64,000 nucleotides of DNA, from positions 1,860,001 through 1,924,000 of the forward strand of contig NZ_CP132942.1 of the NCBI RefSeq assembly GCF_040359615.1. Reading direction: 5' to 3'. Every line of letters starts with the position of its first letter. The first letter of the stretch is position 1. The notes under the pieces were generated by a model, which had not been told where the DNA came from, searched no databases, and saw only the letters and a list, made by a program, of their open reading frames with translations. This document shows positions 41,723 to 51,561 of the stretch, piece by piece. This DNA is from Tunturibacter psychrotolerans (GTDB lineage: Bacteria > Acidobacteriota > Terriglobia > Terriglobales > Acidobacteriaceae). The translations under genes and the position numbers were made by a program.

Positions 41723-42046
41723 AGGTGTTTGAGATCGATCCTAAAAAGAGACTCACACTAGTGTATTCCTTTAGCAAGCGGTATTTCAGCACCTAATCTA
41801 ACCAGTTAGCATGCCTCTTCTGTGTTAGTCCCGTTCTGGTTCACACAGCAACCGTCACCAGAACACCGACGGACAGATGAGAATTCTCACATGACCGTCG
41901 AGCCGTATTTCTCAAGCGCGAAAAGAGGATCTTCAGCGTTCGGTTATGGAGCGCGGTCGGCGAGAGGCTTTCTCATCCTCCTGTGACATCCTTCCAGTGC
42001 GAATAGATACAATCAAAATAAGCTTCAGCGATGTGGAGACAGACGA
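41723..42046. other. Divergent promoter region mreB/ald
   Basis: 324 bp between divergent genes. A GTTCTGGT/ACCAGAAC inverted repeat (41833-41864, 16-bp spacer) could be an operator or a hairpin. For ald, GTGACA (41983-41988) and TACAAT (42008-42013), spaced 19 bp, are a candidate promoter. Nothing else supported. Confidence 0.45.
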
Positions 42047-43159
42047 ATGATTATTGGTGTGCCGAAGGAAGTGAAGGATCACGAGAGCCGCGTAGGAGTA
42101 ACCCCAGCTGGCGTCAAAGCACTGGTCGAAGCTGGACACAAAGTTCTCGTAGAGCACGACGCCGGTGCCCTGTCGGCCATGCCCGACGACGAGTACCAGG
42201 CAGCGGGCGCCGAGATCGTCGGCTCGGCTCATGATGTGTGGCGGCTCGCCGAGATGGTCGTCAAAGTCAAGGAGCCGGTTGAGAAAGAGTACAAGCACTT
42301 CCGCGACGGCCTGGTTCTATTCACCTATCTCCACCTGGCTCCGCTCAACGACCTAACCGACGCGCTGCTTACGTCGAAGGTCACAGGCATCGCCTATGAA
42401 ACCGTCCGTGATCGCGCTGGCGCCCTGCCGCTGCTAACCCCAATGAGCGAGGTCGCGGGCCGCATGAGCGTCCAGGTCGGCGCAGCCTATCTTGAGAAGG
42501 AGCATGGTGGGCGTGGAGTTCTCCTGGGCGGTGTTCCAGGCGTACCACCGGGCAACGTCTGCATCATCGGCGGGGGTATCGTCGGCACGAACGCTGCAAA
42601 GATTGCGCTCGGCATGGGCGCGAAGGTCACGCTGATCGATCTGAACCTGAATCGCCTGCGCGAACTGGACGACATCTTCGGTGGCCGCCTCTATACCGTC
42701 GCCTCGAACAGCTACAACATCGAACACGCCGTTCGCGATGCCGATCTCGTCATTGGAGGCGTCCTGATTCCGGGAGCGGCCGCCCCAAAAATCGTCACCA
42801 AAGCGATGGTGGCAAAGATGAAGAAGGGTGCCGTGATCGTCGACGTCGCCATCGATCAGGGTGGCTGCATCGAGACCGCGCACCCGACGACCCATTCGAA
42901 CCCCTCGTACGAGGTCAATGGTGTGGTTCACTACTGCGTCACGAACATGCCTGCCGCTGTACCGAACACATCAACCCTCGCGTTGACCAACGCAACCTTC
43001 CCCTACGTGCTGAAACTAGCGCGTCTGGGGGCTAACGCGGCCATTAGCGAAGACAAGGGAATTGCCGAGGGAGTCAACACCTTCAACGGTGTACTGACCT
43101 ACGGCGCAGTCGCTCAGGCGCAAAAGCGCGACTGGCAGGCCGTAGCGAAGCTCGTTTAG
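42047..43159 (+). CDS. ald: Alanine dehydrogenase
   Basis: 370 residues. NAD-dependent oxidative deamination of L-alanine to pyruvate and ammonia. [23 protein letters not shown] at the N-terminus, [11 protein letters not shown], catalytic His in YLHLAPL, Rossmann [20 protein letters not shown] with the IDLN acidic residue, [21 protein letters not shown], and [28 protein letters not shown] lies 8 bases upstream. Its place next to ntrYX, a nitrogen-linked system, may be coincidence. Confidence 0.96.
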   Translation: MIIGVPKEVKDHESRVGVTPAGVKALVEAGHKVLVEHDAGALSAMPDDEYQAAGAEIVGSAHDVWRLAEMVVKVKEPVEKEYKHFRDGLVLFTYLHLAPLNDLTDALLTSKVTGIAYETVRDRAGALPLLTPMSEVAGRMSVQVGAAYLEKEHGGRGVLLGGVPGVPPGNVCIIGGGIVGTNAAKIALGMGAKVTLIDLNLNRLRELDDIFGGRLYTVASNSYNIEHAVRDADLVIGGVLIPGAAAPKIVTKAMVAKMKKGAVIVDVAIDQGGCIETAHPTTHSNPSYEVNGVVHYCVTNMPAAVPNTSTLALTNATFPYVLKLARLGANAAISEDKGIAEGVNTFNGVLTYGAVAQAQKRDWQAVAKLV

Positions 43160-43205
43160 CCGCCGTGTCTGTTGCGGAATGAACGAAAAACCGATCTCAG
43201 CCGCA

Positions 43206-43211
43206 TATAAT
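43206..43211 (+). promoter_or_regulatory. Candidate -10 of ntrY
   Basis: A perfect TATAAT, 24 bp before the ntrY start codon and after the ald stop. No good -35 is at 17 bp, so it is a weak but sequence-supported -10. Confidence 0.4.
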
Positions 43212-43235
43212 CGTGGGGACTGAGGGGAGCGGGCC

Positions 43236-45839
43236 ATGGGCACAACTGCGAATCGGCGAAAGATTTGGATCGTCGCTCTCGGTGCGTGCCTGCTTATCCT
43301 CTTCGTGGCCCTTGCTACTCTGAACGCTTTTAACACCCAGCTCCCCAAACCAGCGAGCACCCAGCAGACAGTGATCTTCACCGGTCTGTCGATCGTGGCG
43401 TTTCTCCTCTTTGTCGCCGTGTTGCTGCTGTTGGTTCGCAACGTGTTGAAGCTGTATGCGGACCAGCGCAGCCGTGTGATGGGTACGCGTTTGCGCACCC
43501 GCATGTTGTGGGGCGCAGTGTTGGTCAGCTTGGTTCCTATTGCTTCCATGTTTGCGTTCAGCTACCAGCTGATGAATCGCGCGGTAGACCGCTGGTTTAC
43601 GCAGCCTGTCACGGACATGCGCGAAGACAGCAACAACATGGCCCTCGAACTGGCGCACTACACGACAGCAAATGCTCGCGCCGAGGCGGATTCGATCGCC
43701 GCTAGTTTGCCCGCACCCCCGGTGGTTGCTCACGTAGCTCATGAATCGGCTGCGGCACGAGCAGCAGCGTCGGGTCGTAGCCAGACCCGTCGCTCGACCC
43801 ACGGTTCGGCGCATGATCTGGTTCGTCCCGTCGCACCCTCTGCCTCTCATCTGAACCGTGAGGCGATCTACGAGGTTTTGCGACAGCATGAAATTACCCT
43901 GCAGAACGGCTTCGCTATCGTCTATCGCGAGGGTCGCGTCGTCGCTTCATTTCATTTGCCGCAGCGCGTTGGAGCGACCGCGCAGGTTAAGGTCTGGCTT
44001 CCCGATCAGGTGTCCGGCGCAGACACGGAGGAGGCGAGCGCTCACGCCCCTACCGACCCCATGGACGCCGCGATCCTCACCACCGCCCAGCGCATCGACC
44101 AGCCCGTGTTTTCGCTTGGTGCCACGGACTATGCACTGGGCGCCACTACTCTGAAACAGGGCGAGACCGTCGTCGTAGGCCTGCCTATGCCCTTCGGTAT
44201 GGCTGCGACCATGACCAACCTACGTAAGGCAGCAGACGCATACTGGGTGCTCTACAGCGAGCGCCGTCAGATCAGAGATCTGTACATGCTCTTGCTGCTG
44301 ATGATGACGAGCCTTGCTCTTTTCGCCTCATGCTGGCTTGCACTTCATCTCTCCAAGCAGGTGACGAAGCCGGTTGAGGCTCTAGCGGATGCGATGGAGG
44401 CTATCGCGCAAGGAGACTACGGCCATCGCGTGCAGGAGAGTGCAACCGAAGAGCTTGGCGAATTGGTGCGCAGCTTCAATCACATGGCCGCTGATCTTGA
44501 GGGCAGCCGCCGCGCGGTCGAAGAGTCCACCGTACAACTCAGTGCCGCCAACACTGCGCTTGAGGCGCGACGCGGAGAACTCGAAACGATGCTCGAGACG
44601 ATTCCCAATGGAGTAGCGACGCTCGACACGGATCGACGGATAGTCCTCGCTAACCGCGCTCTTAGCGAGATGATGGATCCGGGCGGCCAGCGGCCCTTCT
44701 ATGGGTTGGTCATGGAAGAGGTCTTTCCGCCTGAGGTCTCCGAGGTACTTGACCGCCTTATTAAACGCAGTCATCGCATGGGTTCGGCCTCGAGTGAGAT
44801 TGAGATTACAGGGTTTCCCAGAACCTCGGGCGACAGATTTGGTGGAACGATGAATCTCCTCGCTACGGTTGCCTTGCTCGAGATGCCTGCGGCTTCCGAA
44901 CGCATGCGCCGTGAGCATCAGGGCTACGTAATCGTCCTTGAAAACGCGACCGAGCTGCTCCGCGCGCAGAAGCAGTCAGCATGGAAAGAAGTGGCCCGGC
45001 GTGTAGCACACGAGATAAAGAATCCTCTTACTCCAATCAGCCTCAGCGCAGAGCAGATTCGCCGTCACATCGACCGCCTCGCCCGCGCCGTCGCCGACGC
45101 GATACCACCCAGCAGCGCGGAACCACCTTCCATCGCCGTCATCCGCCGATGCTCTGAGGTCATCACCTCTTCCGTTGAGAGCATGCGGTCACTCGTTGAC
45201 CAATTTGCCGCACTTGCGGAGTTCCCCACGGCTCGCCCGAAGCCTGCAGACCTCAACACGATCGTCGAAAACTCGTTGGCTTTGTTCGCTGGCCGCATGC
45301 AGACGATTCGCATCGTCCGTAAGATGAGCCCGGATCTGCCGCTCGTTATGGCAGACCCAGAGGCATTAAAGCGCGCCCTCGGCAATCTCATCGACAACGC
45401 CGCCGAGGCCATGCAGCAGAGCCTCTATCGAGAGCTGCAAATAAGCACCTGTCTCCTGGACAGCGGAATGGTCGAACTTACCATCGCCGATAGCGGCTCC
45501 GGCCTTACCGACGACATGCGACAGCGCCTCTTCTTGCCGTACTTCTCCACCAAGCAGCGCGGTACCGGACTCGGCCTTGCAATTGCCGCAAAGATCATCC
45601 AGGAGCATCAGGGTACTATCCGCGCGGAGAAGAATGAGCCGGCGGGAGCCAGGTTTATCGTCGAGCTTCGCCCAGCGAGTTCGCCCGACAGCGACGCGGA
45701 GGCGCCAGCTGTCTTCAATTCCTATGCTCCTTCCCAGAACGGCCATCACTCGACAGTTGAAGTCGAATCTGCCGCCGCAACCAACGGCACCAAAGCCGAA
45801 GACGACTTTGCCTCCACTCTCCCCAGAGGCCCACAATGA
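43236..45839 (+). CDS. ntrY: NtrY-like sensor histidine kinase
   Basis: 867 residues. Membrane spans near the N-terminus (IWIVALGACLLILFVALATL, TGLSIVAFLLFVAVLLLLV, LWGAVLVSLVPIASMFAFSY), an extracytoplasmic sensor part, and LLLMMTSLALFASCWLALHL before a HAMP domain (LSKQVTKPVEALADAMEAIAQGDYGHRV). A PAS domain (LETIPNGVATLDTDRRIVLANRALSEMMD) precedes HisKA (ARRVAHEIKNPLTPISLSAEQIRRH, phospho-His) and HATPase_c (NLIDNAAEAM, DSGSGLTDDM, GTGLGLAIAAKIIQEHQG). Partner of the downstream NtrX-like regulator (stop and start overlap by 4 bp). In other bacteria NtrYX responds to nitrogen, redox or envelope state. RBS GAGGGGAGC. Confidence 0.94.
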   Translation: MGTTANRRKIWIVALGACLLILFVALATLNAFNTQLPKPASTQQTVIFTGLSIVAFLLFVAVLLLLVRNVLKLYADQRSRVMGTRLRTRMLWGAVLVSLVPIASMFAFSYQLMNRAVDRWFTQPVTDMREDSNNMALELAHYTTANARAEADSIAASLPAPPVVAHVAHESAAARAAASGRSQTRRSTHGSAHDLVRPVAPSASHLNREAIYEVLRQHEITLQNGFAIVYREGRVVASFHLPQRVGATAQVKVWLPDQVSGADTEEASAHAPTDPMDAAILTTAQRIDQPVFSLGATDYALGATTLKQGETVVVGLPMPFGMAATMTNLRKAADAYWVLYSERRQIRDLYMLLLLMMTSLALFASCWLALHLSKQVTKPVEALADAMEAIAQGDYGHRVQESATEELGELVRSFNHMAADLEGSRRAVEESTVQLSAANTALEARRGELETMLETIPNGVATLDTDRRIVLANRALSEMMDPGGQRPFYGLVMEEVFPPEVSEVLDRLIKRSHRMGSASSEIEITGFPRTSGDRFGGTMNLLATVALLEMPAASERMRREHQGYVIVLENATELLRAQKQSAWKEVARRVAHEIKNPLTPISLSAEQIRRHIDRLARAVADAIPPSSAEPPSIAVIRRCSEVITSSVESMRSLVDQFAALAEFPTARPKPADLNTIVENSLALFAGRMQTIRIVRKMSPDLPLVMADPEALKRALGNLIDNAAEAMQQSLYRELQISTCLLDSGMVELTIADSGSGLTDDMRQRLFLPYFSTKQRGTGLGLAIAAKIIQEHQGTIRAEKNEPAGARFIVELRPASSPDSDAEAPAVFNSYAPSQNGHHSTVEVESAAATNGTKAEDDFASTLPRGPQ

Positions 45840-47206
45840 ATCACGTACTCATCGTTGACGACGAAGCGGAGATCCGCGAGTCGCTCGAAAGCATCCTTCG
45901 AGAAGAAGACTATCTGGTCACCACCGCAGCTACAGCCGGCGAAGCCATGGAGCTTCTTCGCGACGCCGCCTACGACGTTGTCCTTCTCGACATCTGGCTG
46001 CCCGACCGTGACGGCCTTGATACCCTCACCGAAATCCGTCAGATGGAGTCAGCCAACGTTCCCGAAGTCGTCATTATTAGTGGCCACGGCACCATCGAAG
46101 CCGCAGTCCGTGCCACAAAACTGGGTGCCTACGACTTTCTCGAAAAACCTCTCTCGCTTGATCGCACCCTGATCGTTCTCAAGAACGCCATGAAGGCTCG
46201 CCAGATGCGCGAGGACAATCAGGAGTTCTCACGCCAGCTTACCAAAGGGACGGTCACAGGAAACTCTGTTCCCATGAAAGCCCTGCGACAACAGATTAAG
46301 CTAATGGCGCCGACCAATGGTCGTGTGTTGATCTATGGTGAATCCGGCGCAGGAAAAGAGCTCGTCGGTCGAGCCATGCATGCCGAAAGCCTGCGCAAAG
46401 ACCGTCCTTTCGTCGAGCTAAACTGCGCCGCCATTCCTGAGGACTACATCGAAAGCGAACTCTTCGGCTATCGCCACGGAGCGGTCCCAGGCGGACCCAC
46501 CGAAAAGCGCGGGACCTTCGAAAGAGCTGACGGTGGCACCCTCTTTCTCGACGAGGTCGGTGACATGAGCCTCAAGACACAGGCCAAGGTATTACGCGCA
46601 TTGGACGAGCAGCGTTTTCTTCCCGTCGGAGCTTCCCATCCTGTCCACGTAGATGTCCGCGTCATCGCCGCGACCAATAAAGACCTTGAGGAAGAGATCG
46701 CCCGCGGCAACTTCCGCGAAGACCTTTTCTATCGTCTCAACGTCATTCCATTCTTCGTCCCACCACTGCGCGACCGCAAGGAAGACATTTCCCTGCTGGT
46801 AAAAGAGTTTCTGCAACAATTCGGTTCGGAGTACGGACGCCCACACGTAGACATGACCGACGACGCCCTTGCCGCTCTAAAGCAATATCACTGGCCCGGA
46901 AATGTGCGCGAGTTGCGCAATCTAGTCGAGCGGGTATTGATCCTCAATCCCAAGACGCAGCGCATCGAACGCAAGCATCTTCCCATGCTCGTTTACCGCG
47001 ACTCCGCCCGAGACGCGAACAAGAACAACGGTCGTGAAGAGTTCACCAGCCTCCTGCAGGCCCGCGAAGCCTACGAACGCGACTACATCCTGAAAAAATT
47101 AGACGAGTTCCACGGTAATGTCAGCCGCGCTGCAGAAGGTCTGGGCCTCGAGCGCAGCCATCTCTATCGCAAGATGAAAGCACTCGGCGTCAGCGTGAAG
47201 GAATAG
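45836..47206 (+). CDS. ntrX: NtrX-like response regulator with altered sigma-54 loop
   Basis: 456 residues. Receiver domain with acceptor Asp52 (VVLLDIWLPDRDG) and Lys104 (EKPLS), AAA+ domain with Walker A GESGAGKE at 168-175 and Walker B GGTLFLDEVGDM, arginine-finger region NFREDLFYRLNVIPFFVPPLRDR, and a C-terminal Fis-type helix-turn-helix (GNVSRAAEGLGLERSHLYRKMKALGV). The sigma-54-contacting loop, normally GAFTGA, reads GAVPGG at 215-220. Such a change in NtrX proteins goes with loss of classic sigma-54 activation, so it may act as a repressor or through another holoenzyme. Overlaps ntrY by 4 bp. Confidence 0.94.
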   Translation: MNHVLIVDDEAEIRESLESILREEDYLVTTAATAGEAMELLRDAAYDVVLLDIWLPDRDGLDTLTEIRQMESANVPEVVIISGHGTIEAAVRATKLGAYDFLEKPLSLDRTLIVLKNAMKARQMREDNQEFSRQLTKGTVTGNSVPMKALRQQIKLMAPTNGRVLIYGESGAGKELVGRAMHAESLRKDRPFVELNCAAIPEDYIESELFGYRHGAVPGGPTEKRGTFERADGGTLFLDEVGDMSLKTQAKVLRALDEQRFLPVGASHPVHVDVRVIAATNKDLEEEIARGNFREDLFYRLNVIPFFVPPLRDRKEDISLLVKEFLQQFGSEYGRPHVDMTDDALAALKQYHWPGNVRELRNLVERVLILNPKTQRIERKHLPMLVYRDSARDANKNNGREEFTSLLQAREAYERDYILKKLDEFHGNVSRAAEGLGLERSHLYRKMKALGVSVKE

Positions 47207-47226
47207 ACCCGAAACAACTTCACCTT

Positions 47227-48276
47227 TTACTTTTCTTCCGCAGCCTGCTTGGCCGCAATCTCTTCAAGTTGTCTCCGCCAGTCGAGGTCTTCAACAAAGC
47301 CTCGGCTGGAGCGCCACTCTTCCTGCACCTTCACAAACAGTTCAAGAAACACCCGCGTGCCCAGCAGGGATTCGATATCTTTCCGCGCCGCAGTGCCGAT
47401 TCGTTTCAGCATCTCGCCTTGCTTGCCGATCAGGATCGCCTTCTGACCTGTTCGCTCACAGAAGATGACTGCGGAGATCTTTGTCACAGGCAACCTGCCA
47501 TCTTTCATCTTCTTCAACGAGGTTGGCTCTTCAAACTTTTCGATGACGACTGCGGTCGCATACGGGACCTCTTCGCCGGTGAGCATCAAAATCTTCTCGC
47601 GAATCAGTTCGGCGACGAGAAAACGTTCTGGCTGGTCGGTGAGTTGATGTTTCGGAAAATAACGCTGGCCCTCCTTCAATTGGCCAATGACCTTCTCCAG
47701 CAGCAGTTCGAGTCCTTCCTTCTTTCGCGCCGAGATCGGAATCACATCCGCAAAACAATGGAGCGTAGACCAATGCGCTATGAGCGGAAGCAGGTCCTTC
47801 TTCGGGATCGCGTCCATCTTGTTAAGTACCAGAATCACCGGGCACTCGAGTTTCTTAATCAGTGAGAGCGCGAAGTCATCTTCGGCAGCGGACATTCCCA
47901 TCCGCCCGGTCGCCTTTCCGCTGTCTCCTGCTCCGGGAGTCTTCGGCAATCGGTGCGTCACATCAACGATAAAGAGCACGGCGTCGCGTGACTCCAGCGC
48001 ATCGTGGACCTCTTGCATCATTCGCTTGTCGAGCTGCGTATCCGGTTTGTGAATCCCCGGTGTATCAACCAAGACCACCTGCGCAGCAGGATGCCCAGCC
48101 TCGACCTTCGTCTTTTTCTTTAGCGGAACTTCGAGCACGCCATGAATCCGTGTGCGCGTCGTCTGCGGCTTGTGCGTGACGATAGCAAGTTTCTGCCCAA
48201 GCAGGGCATTGAGCAAGGTGGATTTGCCCGCATTTGGGCGACCGATGATGGAGACGAAACCGGAGCGAAAGGCCAT
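47227..48276 (-). CDS. era: GTPase Era
   Basis: 349 residues, about 50 longer than E. coli Era. Ribosome-assembly GTPase that binds the 3' end of 16S rRNA with a C-terminal KH domain. G1 GRPNAGKST, G2 QTTRTRIHG, G3 DTPGIHKP, G4 NKMD, then ISARKKEGL; KH domain VTKISAVIFCERTGQKAILIGKQGEMLKRIGTAARKDIE. Extra length comes from an insertion between G3 and G4 (PGAGDSGKATGRMGMSAAEDD) and a short insertion after G2 (KKKTKVEAGHPAA). It converges with ntrX. Linked functionally to YbeY and PhoH at 36-38 kb in rRNA maturation. Confidence 0.95.
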   Translation of the reverse strand: MAFRSGFVSIIGRPNAGKSTLLNALLGQKLAIVTHKPQTTRTRIHGVLEVPLKKKTKVEAGHPAAQVVLVDTPGIHKPDTQLDKRMMQEVHDALESRDAVLFIVDVTHRLPKTPGAGDSGKATGRMGMSAAEDDFALSLIKKLECPVILVLNKMDAIPKKDLLPLIAHWSTLHCFADVIPISARKKEGLELLLEKVIGQLKEGQRYFPKHQLTDQPERFLVAELIREKILMLTGEEVPYATAVVIEKFEEPTSLKKMKDGRLPVTKISAVIFCERTGQKAILIGKQGEMLKRIGTAARKDIESLLGTRVFLELFVKVQEEWRSSRGFVEDLDWRRQLEEIAAKQAAEEK

Positions 48277-48336
48277 TCCCTTTATTATGCGCTGTCGTAG
48301 TGCCCCAATTGGCGAACCTCGGCTAAACTGGCTCGT

Positions 48337-49503
48337 ATGAAATTGAAATCCAACAAACTGCGGACTTTTCGCAGAATGGTTCGAGGTCTGGCCCTGTTAT
48401 CATCCGTCACCGCACCACTTTTCCTCTCCGCTCAAGCCGTCAAGCCCTTCTCTTCGATCGAGGTTCACTCAGACCGGACCGTAACCTTCGCTTACAGGGA
48501 CGGCGTTGCTAAAAAGGTCGAGCTGGTCGTCGGCGGACTGCCGAAGAAGCTGGCTATGAAAAAGGATACGGCCGGTATATGGACCGTCACAACGCCGTCC
48601 CTGCCACCTGAAATATATGGATATCACTTTGAAGCCGACGGTGACCTCCGATTGGATCCCGCCAATCCCGGTACCACGATCAACCTGGTTGATATCGCGA
48701 ACGAACTCATCGTGCCTGGGGACGCACCACAACTCTGGGATGTAACCAACGTCCCACACGGCATCTTGCACCACTACACGTACACCACTGATACCGTCCT
48801 TGGGCTGCCTCAAAACCAGAGCCGTTATTTCGTCTACACTCCGCCGGGCTACGATCCGAAGGCTCCGCAGCCGTATCCGGTCCTCTATCTGCTTCACGGG
48901 TGGAGCGACTCGGACTCAGGGTGGACGGCTGTCGGGCGCGCCGAACTGATCCTCGACAATCTGCTTGCACAAGGCAAGATCAAGCCTATGGTGGTCGTGA
49001 TGCCGCTCGGCTACGGGGATATGTCCTTCATTCACCAGTTCCATGTATGGGAGGATCCAGCCGCCATCGACCATAATGTCGATCTGTTCGCCAAAGCGCT
49101 GCTCACCGAGGTTCTTCCGCGCGTCGAGTCTGACTACCATATCTCGAAGGATCGTAACGACCGCGCCATCGCCGGTCTCTCGATGGGCGGCCTTGAAAGC
49201 CTCGAGATCGGGCTCTCCCATCCGGATAAGTTTGCGTGGATCGGAGGATTCAGTTCGGCCGTTCACAACCTCGAATACACCCAGAAACTCGCGTCGCTCG
49301 ATCCCAAAGCTGCGAACCTCCGCCTGCTCTGGGTTGCCTGTGGAACCGAAGACTCGCTTATCGAGCCCAATCGCAAACTTATTGATTTTCTTAAAAGTAA
49401 GAGTATGCCCGTCCAGCAGATCGAAACCCCCGGCTACCACACCTGGATGGTCTGGCGCGACAACCTGAGCCACTTCGCCCCATTGCTGTTCCAGCAAAGA
49501 TAG
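48337..49503 (+). CDS. Secreted esterase of the enterochelin esterase/CE1 type
   Basis: 388 residues. Signal peptide to about residue 34. An N-terminal beta-sandwich (EVHSDRTVTFAYRDGVAKKVELVVGGLPKKLAM..., E-set type) precedes an alpha/beta hydrolase: YPVLYLLHGWSDSDSGW, nucleophile Ser282 in GLSMGG, Asp in CGTEDSLIEPN, and His in PGYHTWMVW. This layout matches Fes/IroD-like and feruloyl/acetyl xylan esterases of the CE1 group. With GH16 in the same window it may help degrade plant polysaccharides, but siderophore esterase activity is also possible. A single gene between era and mreC. Confidence 0.88.
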   Translation: MKLKSNKLRTFRRMVRGLALLSSVTAPLFLSAQAVKPFSSIEVHSDRTVTFAYRDGVAKKVELVVGGLPKKLAMKKDTAGIWTVTTPSLPPEIYGYHFEADGDLRLDPANPGTTINLVDIANELIVPGDAPQLWDVTNVPHGILHHYTYTTDTVLGLPQNQSRYFVYTPPGYDPKAPQPYPVLYLLHGWSDSDSGWTAVGRAELILDNLLAQGKIKPMVVVMPLGYGDMSFIHQFHVWEDPAAIDHNVDLFAKALLTEVLPRVESDYHISKDRNDRAIAGLSMGGLESLEIGLSHPDKFAWIGGFSSAVHNLEYTQKLASLDPKAANLRLLWVACGTEDSLIEPNRKLIDFLKSKSMPVQQIETPGYHTWMVWRDNLSHFAPLLFQQR

Positions 49504-49640
49504 CGGCTTGCGTTGTTCCGGCAGTGGTTATTGGCCTGTCTTGTCGACCTCTCAGTGAGTGCAACAAGAAAAATTTGGCCTCCGCATCCAGCACGCCACC
49601 TCCTCCTGCGCGTTACTTCGCAGATAATCAGTGCTAGCGC

Positions 49641-50936
49641 ATGGAATCTTTCTTTACACGCTTCAAGAATGTTCTGGTCCTGGTTGCCATCCTGCTAGCC
49701 CAGACCATCGGCCTTGCAGTCCAGGTTCGCCGCCCCGTCGAATCGGGCGCCCCTGACAGCAGCAGGGTCACGCTTATTCGATATTGGGCCGTCTCCATCG
49801 TCACTCCCTTTGAGCGATTCTTCCACGGCATCGGCCACACTGTTCGCTACGGATGGTCCAACTATGTCGACCTCCGCAACACTCGCCAACAAAATCACGA
49901 CCTTCAAGATCAGATAGCGCGTCTCCGACTGGAGCAGGCCTTGTTCGCCGAAGATGCCATGCAGGGTCATCGTCTGCAGGCACTGCTGGACTTCCAGCAG
50001 CACTATGTATCGGCCACCGTTGCCGCGCAAGTGATCGGCACGAGCGGCAATGACCTTTCGCGCGTCATCTACATCGACAAAGGTGCAAAGGATGGCCTCA
50101 AGGCCGACCAGGCCGTCATCACGCCCGATGGCATCGTGGGAAAGATTCGCGATGTCTTTCCGCACACCTCTCAGGTGCTTCTGATAAACGATCAGACCTC
50201 AGGCGCCGGCGTTCTCCTCGCCACCACGCGTATCCGCGCCATTCTCCGCGGCAGCACCACCGGCCAGATTCTGATCAACAACCTCACCCCGGACGACCGC
50301 ATCAAGCCCGGCGAACAGGTTCTCAGCTCCGGCGGCGACCAAGTCTATCCGCGCGGTCTACCCGTCGGCACCATCGAGTCCATCAAAGTCGATCCCGATC
50401 ACCAGCCCTACACGCTCATCCAGCTTCGCCCCGCTGCCAATCTGAACCAGCTCGAAGAGGTTCTGGTCATCACTGGTACTCAAACCACGCTTTCTAATCA
50501 GGCTCAGAAGGATCTTGCCGCTGGCGCCGCGACCGCCGAGGCTCAGGCTGCCGCCAAACAACTTGCAGACCAGCAGGCCGCGGAGGCTGCTGCCCGTTCC
50601 GCCGCTCAGATCGTAGCTGATCGTCTGCCCAGCATCCACGACGACGCGAGCGATGCGAAGGCCGGCACCGCAACAACACCCCCTGCTACGACTCCTGCGA
50701 TCAGCGTGGTTCCCAAGCCGCTCCCCACCATCCACTCCGATCGTTACTCGCCCGGAGCCACACCATCGGCTGCCGATCTCAAACCGGGTGCTGCCGAGAC
50801 CAACAATCCATCAGTACCCCAAACGTCCACTCCGGACGCAACAACTCAGCCAGCCACACCGAAGCCCGCGCAACCAAAGCCTCGCAAACCTCAGCCTCCA
50901 TCGGACTCAACCCAGCCCCCAAACCCGCAGCCGTAG
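49641..50936 (+). CDS. mreC: Rod shape-determining protein MreC
   Basis: 431 residues. One N-terminal membrane span (VLVLVAILLAQTIGLAVQV), a coiled coil (NYVDLRNTRQQNHDLQDQIARLRLEQALFAED), and the two beta-domain periplasmic part typical of MreC (VAAQVIGTSGNDLSRVIYIDKGAKDGLKADQAVITPDGIVGKIRDV...). A Pro/Thr-rich tail of about 90 residues extends the usual C-terminus. MreC links MreB to PBP2 and RodA. First gene of the mreC-mreD-mrdA-rodA set. Confidence 0.94.
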   Translation: MESFFTRFKNVLVLVAILLAQTIGLAVQVRRPVESGAPDSSRVTLIRYWAVSIVTPFERFFHGIGHTVRYGWSNYVDLRNTRQQNHDLQDQIARLRLEQALFAEDAMQGHRLQALLDFQQHYVSATVAAQVIGTSGNDLSRVIYIDKGAKDGLKADQAVITPDGIVGKIRDVFPHTSQVLLINDQTSGAGVLLATTRIRAILRGSTTGQILINNLTPDDRIKPGEQVLSSGGDQVYPRGLPVGTIESIKVDPDHQPYTLIQLRPAANLNQLEEVLVITGTQTTLSNQAQKDLAAGAATAEAQAAAKQLADQQAAEAAARSAAQIVADRLPSIHDDASDAKAGTATTPPATTPAISVVPKPLPTIHSDRYSPGATPSAADLKPGAAETNNPSVPQTSTPDATTQPATPKPAQPKPRKPQPPSDSTQPPNPQP

Positions 50937-50955
50937 CAACTTTTCGACCTAAAAA

Positions 50956-51480
50956 ATGGCCACCCGCAGCTTTACATCCCGACGAGAGCTAGAGCAGCAC
51001 AGCTTTCCCCCTGCCGTCGCCCTGCTGGTGCCTCTGGGTGCCATCCTCCTGCAGGCGCTGCTCCCCCGGCCCTTTCCGCGGCTCGCCATTCTCGATCTTC
51101 CTCTAATCGTCACCGTCTTCTTCGCCGTCTCACGCCGCAATCCGGTCGCTGGCACCCTTACCGGAGCAGCCATCGGCCTCCTTCAGGACGCCCTCACCGC
51201 CCAACCAATCGGCGTTAACGGCATGGCAAAGTCCGTTATCGGTTATATCGCCGCCAGCATCGGTATTCAGATCGATGTTGAAAATCTCACGACGCGCATT
51301 CTCATCAACTTCGGCTTCTTTCTTATCAACAGCTTCCTGCTCTTCCTCATCAACCGTCGACTCCTTGGACTCACGAACTTCCACATCTATTGGGGCCACG
51401 AACTCATTCGCGCCGCGATCAACACGGCGGTTGCCCTTCCTATCTTTTTTCTGCTCGATAACACGAAGAGGAACGAGTAA
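50956..51480 (+). CDS. mreD: Rod shape-determining protein MreD
   Basis: 174 residues with about five membrane spans (ALLVPLGAILLQALLP, LAILDLPLIVTVFFAVS, GTLTGAAIGLLQDALT, FGFFLINSFLLFLINRR, INTAVALPIFFLL). The GLLQDALTAQPIGVNGMAKSVIGY segment is the MreD signature. It lies 19 bp after mreC. Confidence 0.92.
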   Translation: MATRSFTSRRELEQHSFPPAVALLVPLGAILLQALLPRPFPRLAILDLPLIVTVFFAVSRRNPVAGTLTGAAIGLLQDALTAQPIGVNGMAKSVIGYIAASIGIQIDVENLTTRILINFGFFLINSFLLFLINRRLLGLTNFHIYWGHELIRAAINTAVALPIFFLLDNTKRNE

Positions 51481-51561
51481 AGCCCGAATCCAATCGTCTA
51501 AAACGTACATTACAACAGTGGTAGACCCCGATCATCAACTCCAGTCGTAGACTGAAATAGC

